A stretch of 24,065 bases of DNA. It comes from a virus. The stretch is from positions 1-24,065 of IMG/VR virus record IMGVR_UViG_3300042691_027695; one strand, 5' to 3'. The notes beneath the pieces were generated by a model, which had not been told where the DNA came from, did no database searches, and saw only the letters and a list, made by a program, of their open reading frames with translations. Below, piece by piece: positions 17,401 to 22,244 of this stretch. Both the position numbers and the translations under genes were made by a program. Positions within the stretch are counted from its first letter, which is position 1, and each line of letters starts with the position of its first letter.

Positions 17401-17549
17401 ATATCTCCTGCCAAATAAATAATTGAATCTTCAGTTCCCCTAATACGAATCTCTTCAAACATCCTTTCAAATACCAAACGATATTCTTTATGTCTTTTCA
17501 AATTTCGGATATGAATATCTGCTATATGGTATATTCTCTTCAAACTCAT
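14406..17549 (-). CDS. Single-chain Mre11-Rad50 (SbcD-SbcC) recombination nuclease, T4 gp47+gp46 fusion
   Basis: A 1047-aa fusion of two proteins that are normally separate. Residues 1-330 are the Mre11/SbcD metallophosphoesterase: D11-x-H13, GD at 48-49, GNHD at 83-86, HGPVD at 154-158 and GDIH at 187-190. Residues about 372-1047 are Rad50/SbcC: Walker A at 399-410 (GLFAPNTAGKSS), a long coiled coil at about 550-890 with the zinc hook C723-QF-C726, and the ABC signature LELCSGMEKF at 955-964. Walker B FLVIDEG at 985-991 and an SHLD H-loop at 1021-1024 complete it. All key residues are present, so it should be an active ATP-dependent end-processing nuclease for recombination-dependent replication. 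It overlaps the primase stop by 4 bp (ATGA), so the two are co-translated. Confidence 0.93.
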   Translation of the reverse strand: MSLKRIYHIADIHIRNLKRHKEYRLVFERMFEEIRIRGTEDSIIYLAGDIAHAKLEMSPELVKEISWLFTECTKHCPTILIAGNHDCNMNNSDRLDVLTPIVEALNLDNFHYLKDTQVYAIGNVDFAVFSIFDKRDNWPTADKLFGNKKIALFHGPVDSSQTDVGYVVSSRHFTTDMFDGYDLALLGDIHKRQEMISPKGCKIVYAGSLVQQNFGESLDKHGFLVWDLDTMTYEEVDIPNEYGYYTLDIDGGVVPDVTDIPKYARLRVRLSNTDTADTKRMVTEIKKKYGIEDFTIIRTDSMNKLKTGNRISKLDFEDITDVEYQNTLIKEYLQRMMPFISDEDLEGIEDIHKDIAGKIQNDDVIRNISWKPIKFEFSNMFSYGESNKIDFTKANGLMGLFAPNTAGKSSLFDAISFCMFDKCSRAYKASHIMNNRKDTFFCKLHFQIDGVDYFIRREAKTINKGKNVKVDVEFWKEVGGETESLNGTERRDTNTIIEQYVGRYEDFVLTALSLQGNNALFIDKSQSERKDLLAQFMGLTVFDKLYATAGEEIKEVAALIRNFKRTDFTTELAEKETDLKDKKVRLGELNNEMKEFNKQKDSIQTQISELNKSITPIDKNLNIKKLEDSKSHLATKINGVETQIGEKISKIEEYETLLGEVSQSINQHNEVNGLPIDEAKKQWDLAKGKLVEIQQQIDKLETQYEGNLDKLKHLEQHEYDPNCQFCMNNVFVKDAIQTKETVKEQEKQLEELNSSHQSLIKSSEPLAEVEDVWEKLGELKNKYQKGKVIKEKAQAELKSLEHQIELFKTQLSGVESDIQKYYDNEAIISENQKIEQSILELDSQKKGIEKSLSTYNKELLDITGKIGSIESFIVSIKQKMDDVKNLENKNQLYTYYLDAVKRDGVPYELISKAMPVIENEVNNILGQIVDFGVVMDVDGKSINAKIVYEDQEWPLELCSGMEKFVSGLAIRVALINICNLPRPNFLVIDEGFGTLDSDNLSSLFLLMQYLKTQFDFIWIISHLDQMRDVVDGLIEIKKENGFSKINF

Positions 17550-18481
17550 AGATTTTTTAATTTGGTTAAAATCAAATCATCCCATTTTGTTTCGGATGAT
17601 TCTTTTATAAGATTTGTCACTTTGGCAAATCCCATTTCTCCAGCATCTTTATCAGATGGGATAATATTTTTTACTTTGATTCCATTTTTGATAAAATAAT
17701 TCGTATGCTTAGTGGAATCATCAATAGCATCTGAATCTAATACAATCGTAATTTCTTTTACTCCACTTTCTATAATTTTATCTTTCAGTTTTTGCAAAAG
17801 ATATTTTCCTAATAATGGAATAACATTTCTTTTTACGGAAAATGCATCAAATACACCCTCAACTAAAACTATTGGTTCGTTCCAATTTATTTGGTTTTCA
17901 AAAACAATTACATTTCTACTTGTTGGCGGGTTTTTGTATTTCATTTTATTGTTATCATAGAATGAACGAGCTACAAAATAATTTAATTCTCCGTTTTCAT
18001 CATATGATGGTACAATAATTCTACCAGCATAATCACCACTATCACAATATCCAATATTATATTTTACAATATCAGAAAGGGTTATACCTCTTTTTGTTAG
18101 ATAGTGGATAGCTTGATTATAAGATGGATTTAATCCTTTTGGTTTAAAATAAAGTTGTTTAAACTCTTTGGGTAGTTCTAATTTTTCTTGATAATCATCG
18201 GATGTATATACTTCCGGCTCATCGCCATAGATATCTTTTAACTTTTGAATATCTCTTACATCAACCTTTACTTTTTTTAATAAAGATGATATACGTTTAC
18301 CTTTAGCATCACAAACCCAACAATGCCATTGTTGTGTATCCAAATTAATTTGTAATTTCTTTTTATGATGGTGACAAAACGGACAATGGTGTGCTTGTTC
18401 ACTACCCTTTAGGGATGAACCCACTCCCAATGCGGAATCTAATATTGTTATTACTGATAGCCTGTTTTTACCACTTAGCAT
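17546..18481 (-). CDS. DnaG-type DNA primase (T4 gp61-like)
   Basis: A 311-aa primase that would lay down RNA primers for lagging-strand synthesis. An N-terminal CHC2-type zinc ribbon holds HC33-x2-C36 and C54-x2-C57. A linker to about 150 leads to a catalytic core with the TOPRIM domain at about 200-285: the acidic VEG at 207-209, the DSD at 249-251, and DKDAGE at 277-282. No helicase-interaction domain follows, and the length is close to T4 gp61. It is the first gene of a two-gene operon with the Mre11-Rad50 fusion and has a strong host-type promoter 20 bp upstream of its ATG. The start at 18481 is the only one that keeps the zinc ribbon and fits that promoter. Confidence 0.92.
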   Translation of the reverse strand: MLSGKNRLSVITILDSALGVGSSLKGSEQAHHCPFCHHHKKKLQINLDTQQWHCWVCDAKGKRISSLLKKVKVDVRDIQKLKDIYGDEPEVYTSDDYQEKLELPKEFKQLYFKPKGLNPSYNQAIHYLTKRGITLSDIVKYNIGYCDSGDYAGRIIVPSYDENGELNYFVARSFYDNNKMKYKNPPTSRNVIVFENQINWNEPIVLVEGVFDAFSVKRNVIPLLGKYLLQKLKDKIIESGVKEITIVLDSDAIDDSTKHTNYFIKNGIKVKNIIPSDKDAGEMGFAKVTNLIKESSETKWDDLILTKLKNL

Positions 18482-18500
18482 AATATGGATATACTTTCCA

Positions 18501-18532
18501 CAAATATACGAAAATTATCCCATATAACCAAA
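18501..18532 (-). promoter_or_regulatory. Bacteroidota-type promoter of the primase/nuclease operon
   Basis: On the minus strand TTTG (18532-18529), 20 bp, then TATATTTG (18508-18501), with the ATG 19 bp further on at 18481. This is a perfect fit to the -33/-7 consensus of Bacteroidota, with the same spacing as the promoter at 5754-5785. It starts right after the stop codon of the upstream gene. Confidence 0.7.
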
Positions 18533-18733
18533 TTAATGGTTAGAGTTTTTGATATCTATTAAAAAATCTGCTAAGAATTGTAATTTGTTAGCTACCGTTT
18601 CCCTTGGTTGGTTTTCAAGAACCATTTTTTTGAGGTCTAACAAAGATGCTGCTGCAATTGTATGTGCATCTTCTTTTGAATTTAAGAAGTTTTCGGAAAT
18701 TCCGTACTTTTTAGCTATTTCTGGTATTTGCAT
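18533..18733 (-). CDS. Hypothetical 66-aa helical protein
   Basis: A 66-aa protein of no recognised family, predicted mostly helical from composition, with no signal peptide or membrane segment. The first 15 residues (PEIAKKYGIS) look like part of a helix-turn-helix, but the protein is too short to assign that. It lies 8 bp downstream of the GIY-YIG gene, is co-directional, and is the last gene before the host-type promoter of the primase operon. The close spacing supports a real gene in the 63-aa/GIY-YIG/66-aa transcription unit. Confidence 0.7.
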   Translation of the reverse strand: MQIPEIAKKYGISENFLNSKEDAHTIAAASLLDLKKMVLENQPRETVANKLQFLADFLIDIKNSNH

Positions 18734-18741
18734 AAATTTGA

Positions 18742-19149
18742 TTATTGTAAATCCTTACGGAAAAACTTTCCCATAAGATTTTCGTTTATAGAATATGGGT
18801 TTGCAAGTACATCCAACTTAAATTGCCAATATACTTCCCAATATGTGAGTGATTTTTTAGAAAAACAGAATTGGATGATTTCTCTTTCAAATTCACCAGC
18901 TCTACCTTCTTTTACTTCATTCTTAATCCATTCATTAGATGAATAGTATTTCTCCCAATCTGATGCTTTACGAACTACTCTTTTACGAACTTTTCCCTTT
19001 AGGGGTTTCAAACGGCGAGTTGAAATAAGTGATTTTTTACCAATGTAGAATTTACCAGTTGGGGTATGTATGATTTTATAGACAAATCCAACCGCACCCT
19101 CTGGGGTGTTTTCTTCTGTAACCTCAATTCCATTAAATTTCCAACTCAT
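18742..19149 (-). CDS. SegE-like GIY-YIG endonuclease
   Basis: A 135-aa stand-alone nuclease of the GIY-YIG fold, like the SegE-type free-standing homing endonucleases of T4-like phages. The two-strand core GFVYKIIHTPTGKFYIGKKS starts at residue 21. It is followed by a basic segment rich in Arg/Lys (about 43-60) and a DWEKYYSSNEW block. A downstream helix, SLTYWEVYWQF, holds the Glu expected to bind the metal. No separate DNA-binding domain follows, so target choice probably rests on the basic insertion. It begins 6 bp after the 63-aa gene and 8 bp before the 66-aa gene. It may cut related phage genomes near this locus and spread itself. A role in DNA processing is also possible. Confidence 0.82.
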   Translation of the reverse strand: MSWKFNGIEVTEENTPEGAVGFVYKIIHTPTGKFYIGKKSLISTRRLKPLKGKVRKRVVRKASDWEKYYSSNEWIKNEVKEGRAGEFEREIIQFCFSKKSLTYWEVYWQFKLDVLANPYSINENLMGKFFRKDLQ

Positions 19150-19155
19150 TAATTT

Positions 19156-19347
19156 TTACTTTTTTGCAACAGTATCGGAGTATTTTTTAAGGTTTAATTT
19201 TCCACCTCTACTCTTTTCTAGTCTCTTTTCATCCTTTGAAAGATTCAATCCACCATCAGCTTCAATTAAGGTTTTATCTCCACCTTTAGTATTAGCTACA
19301 CCTGTTTTAGGTACTCCCATTTCGTATATTTCTATGATACTTGCCAT
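19156..19347 (-). CDS. Hypothetical 63-aa protein
   Basis: A 63-aa, Lys/Gly-rich protein of unknown function and without a recognised fold. The N-terminal segment IIEIYEMGVPKTGVANTKGG has the look of a conserved short structural motif, and the second half is basic and probably disordered (SRGGKLNLKKY). It sits directly downstream of the virion protein genes and upstream of the GIY-YIG gene, with its own TATTTATA box, so it belongs with the late structural set. It could be a minor virion component. No Shine-Dalgarno is visible before ATG. Confidence 0.75.
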   Translation of the reverse strand: MASIIEIYEMGVPKTGVANTKGGDKTLIEADGGLNLSKDEKRLEKSRGGKLNLKKYSDTVAKK

Positions 19348-19368
19348 TTGTAATAGTAGTTTACTTTA

Positions 19369-19376
19369 TATAAATA
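19369..19376 (-). promoter_or_regulatory. Putative late promoter box TATTTATA
   Basis: TATTTATA on the minus strand ends 21 bp before the ATG at 19347. It would drive the 63-aa, GIY-YIG and 66-aa genes, which are only 6-8 bp apart. Confidence 0.5.
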
Positions 19377-19381
19377 TAACC

Positions 19382-20239
19382 TTATGTGTCAAAACGAACA
19401 ATAAAATTCAAAGGATAATCCGGTAATGATTTTATTGGTTGTGGTAATTTTGCAACTGCAACCATATTCATTTCATTATCATATAATCCAATCGTTGTAA
19501 TATATGGTGCTAAATAAGAACCAGTTGGGTCTATTGATGATGAATAATCATATTCTCCAAATCCACTAAATTTATTTGGGTTTATAGATGATTGTATTGA
19601 ATGTAATTTAATTTTACCAAAACTTTTATCAACGTTCCAATCAACAGCTGATGGATTTTGTGATACATTAAATTCGTTTTCTAATACCGATAAAAATATT
19701 TCGTTTTCGTATATGGTTACACTTGAACGATAATTTAGCGTAAAATTATTTAATACAGACCCACTAACCACATCTTTGGTAACAATAACAAATCCTCTAT
19801 CATAGAAAACGTTACCACATATTGTGCTTCCGCTTAGTAGGTTTGAGTATCCATCATCAATATAAGTTTTTCCCAAAGTTTCATCTTCTAAAACTACACT
19901 ACCAACTTTTATACCTTCTCCATATTTTTGTTGTGGTATTGATATTAAAGCAAATTCAGTACTCAAAACTCTTTCATCATTTGAAGCATAGGATTCTCTT
20001 CTACCAACTTCTGTTAATATTGAAGCGGTTGCTGAGTTTGTATAAAATTGTGATTTTATGGATTCGTAAATAATTCTCCTATGGATTCCTGCACTTTTCT
20101 CATCAGTATCCGTATCGAATAAAGAACCAGTTTCTTCTAATCCAAATATTGGTGTAATATCATTTTCATCCAAAGTCCACTCTTTGTAAACTTTAAGCGG
20201 TCTTACAACAATATCTGATTTTGGAATCTCTTTTATCAT
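19382..20239 (-). CDS. Virion structural protein (285 aa) sharing a C-terminal domain with the 410-aa protein
   Basis: A 285-aa protein, assigned to the virion from its resemblance to its neighbour. Two blocks match the 410-aa protein at 20321-21553: a mid-protein FYDRGFVIV (FYPDRGIIVL in the other), and a C-terminal block starting YITTIGLYDNEMNMVAVAKL. The C-terminal block corresponds to FITTVGLLNDANEMIAVAKT, and both proteins also have an EFNxSxNP segment before it. This C-terminal block recurs, to my recollection, in virion proteins of other large tailed phages, but no function is assigned. It is Ser/Tyr-rich and beta-rich, without membrane segments. It has its own promoter box 16 bp upstream, just past a terminator. 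Confidence 0.8.
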   Translation of the reverse strand: MIKEIPKSDIVVRPLKVYKEWTLDENDITPIFGLEETGSLFDTDTDEKSAGIHRRIIYESIKSQFYTNSATASILTEVGRRESYASNDERVLSTEFALISIPQQKYGEGIKVGSVVLEDETLGKTYIDDGYSNLLSGSTICGNVFYDRGFVIVTKDVVSGSVLNNFTLNYRSSVTIYENEIFLSVLENEFNVSQNPSAVDWNVDKSFGKIKLHSIQSSINPNKFSGFGEYDYSSSIDPTGSYLAPYITTIGLYDNEMNMVAVAKLPQPIKSLPDYPLNFIVRFDT

Positions 20240-20255
20240 TCAAATTGAGGTTTAG

Positions 20256-20263
20256 TATAAATA
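20256..20263 (-). promoter_or_regulatory. Putative late promoter box TATTTATA
   Basis: TATTTATA on the minus strand ends 16 bp before the ATG at 20239. It lies immediately downstream of the terminator at 20275-20294, so transcription would stop and restart within 40 bp. Confidence 0.55.
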
Positions 20264-20274
20264 TTCTTTAAACG

Positions 20275-20294
20275 AAAAACCCCCTTTCGGGGGT
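20275..20294 (-). terminator. Rho-independent terminator after the 410-aa gene
   Basis: On the minus strand a 6-bp stem ACCCCC/GGGGGT with a GAAA tetraloop is followed by five T residues. It is the most GC-rich hairpin seen in this AT-rich window and lies 26 bp beyond the stop of the 410-aa structural gene. Confidence 0.85.
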
Positions 20295-20320
20295 CTTTCT
20301 ATTAAAAGTTTAAGGTTTAA

Positions 20321-21553
20321 TTAGAATGAAAGTTTAACTTTTATTAATACTTCCTTATCAAATGATTTAGGAATTGGTTGAGATGTTTTAGCTACAGCTA
20401 TCATCTCGTTTGCATCGTTTAATAATCCAACGGTTGTAATGAACGTTTTTGGGTCTGATTCAAATGATGGTTCAGAGAATGTTCCATCAGTGTTCACATA
20501 AGTTGGGTTGTTTGAATAATTAAATTCTCTATTTGTTGCTCTTACAAAGAAATGTTGAGTTGATACATCTTCAGTTCTTCTAGCTTCAAAATCACCACCT
20601 CTACGAATTGCTTGAAGTAAACGAGCTTGGTTAAATTGTTCAGTTGTTGTAAGTGTTGATGGCGTTACACTACCACTTATAATAACAGAACCATCATCAG
20701 TCCATAATGTTTCGTTTGCAATAGTACCAACAGTTGTTCCTATTGCGGTTGGGTTAAGTACTATAATTCCTCTGTCAGGATAGAATAAACCAAATCCCTG
20801 TCCGTTTGATGCGGTTGTGGTATTTACAGTAGCTTCATTTTGAGTTCCTAAATTTAAAGAACCACTAACTACTTTGAATACTCTACCGGCTCTACCAAAA
20901 GTATCACCGAATTTTTTACCGCTATCATCTATGAAAGTGAATGTACCATTTCCACCAGTTAATTTTAATGACCAGTTACCAGCATCCATTTCTTCTCTAA
21001 ATCTAGCTCTAGCTACATTTATGATATAGATATCGTTAGAATCGGTAGCTACACCACTTCCATTTTCAAATTGGAATTTAGTAGTTGGGTCATCTAACAA
21101 CATTGAACGATACTGAGCGTATGTTGCTTTAGTTGCTAACAATGAGTTATCATCAATAGCTAACGTTACTGAACCACTACCATCAACGTGTCCATATGCT
21201 ACTGCAAACTGAACTTCAGCTGAGTTGTTGGTTACGGGGTTTAAGTTATAAACATTATAATAATATTGACCTGTTGTAGCCAATGTTTGTGCTGAAGATG
21301 TAAAGAATGATGCTAATGAGCCTGAATCACTACTCCACAATCCGGTAGTTACAACTTCAACTTTTGCATTTACTTTATCAAAATCTCCAAATCTTTTATA
21401 AATTCCAGTAGTTACACCCGAACCAGCCGATAATTGCTGAGATGGTGGTAACGCCTGATTCAAAATTGATATAATCGCATTAGTATCAATTGTGCCAGTG
21501 TTAGCCAAGTCTGCTAATTGGGCGGTTATATTAGGGTCTGTAATAAGTGCCAT
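20321..21553 (-). CDS. Virion structural protein (410 aa)
   Basis: A 410-aa beta-rich, Ser/Thr/Gly-rich structural protein. The first 45 residues (MALITDPNITAQLADLANTG and the QALPPSQ segment) form a short helical lead-in, followed by a long beta region. The C-terminal about 110 residues contain FYPDRGIIVL, then FVRATNREFNYSNNP and an ITTVGLLNDANEMIAVAK block, all shared with the 285-aa protein. It lies 13 bp downstream of the 207-aa gene and ends at a terminator, so the two form one transcription unit. The exact place in the particle (neck, tail or baseplate) cannot be told. AGAGAAAT before the ATG is a weak ribosome-binding site at best. Confidence 0.83.
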   Translation of the reverse strand: MALITDPNITAQLADLANTGTIDTNAIISILNQALPPSQQLSAGSGVTTGIYKRFGDFDKVNAKVEVVTTGLWSSDSGSLASFFTSSAQTLATTGQYYYNVYNLNPVTNNSAEVQFAVAYGHVDGSGSVTLAIDDNSLLATKATYAQYRSMLLDDPTTKFQFENGSGVATDSNDIYIINVARARFREEMDAGNWSLKLTGGNGTFTFIDDSGKKFGDTFGRAGRVFKVVSGSLNLGTQNEATVNTTTASNGQGFGLFYPDRGIIVLNPTAIGTTVGTIANETLWTDDGSVIISGSVTPSTLTTTEQFNQARLLQAIRRGGDFEARRTEDVSTQHFFVRATNREFNYSNNPTYVNTDGTFSEPSFESDPKTFITTVGLLNDANEMIAVAKTSQPIPKSFDKEVLIKVKLSF

Positions 21554-21566
21554 ATTTCTCTATTTT

Positions 21567-22190
21567 TTATGCTTGATAAGTTACAGTTACTGGTATAGTT
21601 TGTGAACCACCTGTTTCGTTTCCATAAACAGTAATTGTAGTTGATACATCATAAGTTAATGATGGATTTGGAGTAAATTTAAACTCTAAACCACTTACAA
21701 CTTGCGCTGTTGTTGATACTTCCTCACCCAAGAAAACAGGAATTGTACCTGTTGCCGTTGCTCCTCTTGTCACAGTCAATGTACCAGCGTTTTGGTCTGC
21801 TAATACCATAGTATAACCAGCATTTGTGTTTCCAGCAGGAGATGTTGTTGGCGTCATTGCCACACCACCCTCAACTTGAGTCACTCCAATAGATGGGATA
21901 CCCAATCTAACAATAGGAATTTGTGTAGTTCCTTTTGGAAGAGTTACCAATTTATATCTCAACACTTGAGTTTCATCAGGTGTTGCTTCAGTAATTGGAA
22001 TAGCTCTGATTGCAGAATCATAATATGCCGAACCCTTTGGATGTGCTGGTTCATATAAAGTGTAATCTATTTCATCATCCCCCAAAGCGAATTTGGTGAT
22101 GTTTAATGCCTGACCTGATGCTAATTTTTGTCTACCCTTTTTGGTTAGAATCGCATCGACCGTAATTTCTGTATTATCTAAATATGCCAT
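21567..22190 (-). CDS. Virion structural protein (207 aa)
   Basis: A 207-aa protein of a type I recognise from structural regions of large tailed phages, though its exact role is not known to me. The N-terminal block ITVDAILTKKGRQKLA (9-24), then ITKFALGDDEIDY and a HPKG motif, is the most characteristic part. The C-terminal half (about 120-207) is a Thr-rich beta-sandwich-like domain with an Ig-like look (TYDVSTTITVYGNETGGSQT). It is the first gene of a two-gene unit with the 410-aa protein and has a TATTTATA box 27 bp upstream. Confidence 0.83.
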   Translation of the reverse strand: MAYLDNTEITVDAILTKKGRQKLASGQALNITKFALGDDEIDYTLYEPAHPKGSAYYDSAIRAIPITEATPDETQVLRYKLVTLPKGTTQIPIVRLGIPSIGVTQVEGGVAMTPTTSPAGNTNAGYTMVLADQNAGTLTVTRGATATGTIPVFLGEEVSTTAQVVSGLEFKFTPNPSLTYDVSTTITVYGNETGGSQTIPVTVTYQA

Positions 22191-22217
22191 AAGACAAATG
22201 CTTTTATTTTCGTTATC

Positions 22218-22225
22218 TATAAATA
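22218..22225 (-). promoter_or_regulatory. Putative late promoter box TATTTATA
   Basis: TATTTATA on the minus strand ends 27 bp before the ATG at 22190, in the 54-bp gap after the LamG protein gene. Confidence 0.5.
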
Positions 22226-22244
22226 TAACTATTTTACAAATTTA

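Noticed and set aside
20256-20263. Plus-strand reading of the boxes as T4 late promoters (TATAAATA) driving antisense transcripts
   Set aside because: Every box lies just before a gene start on the other strand, and it flips with the only plus-strand gene, so the TATTTATA reading fits better.
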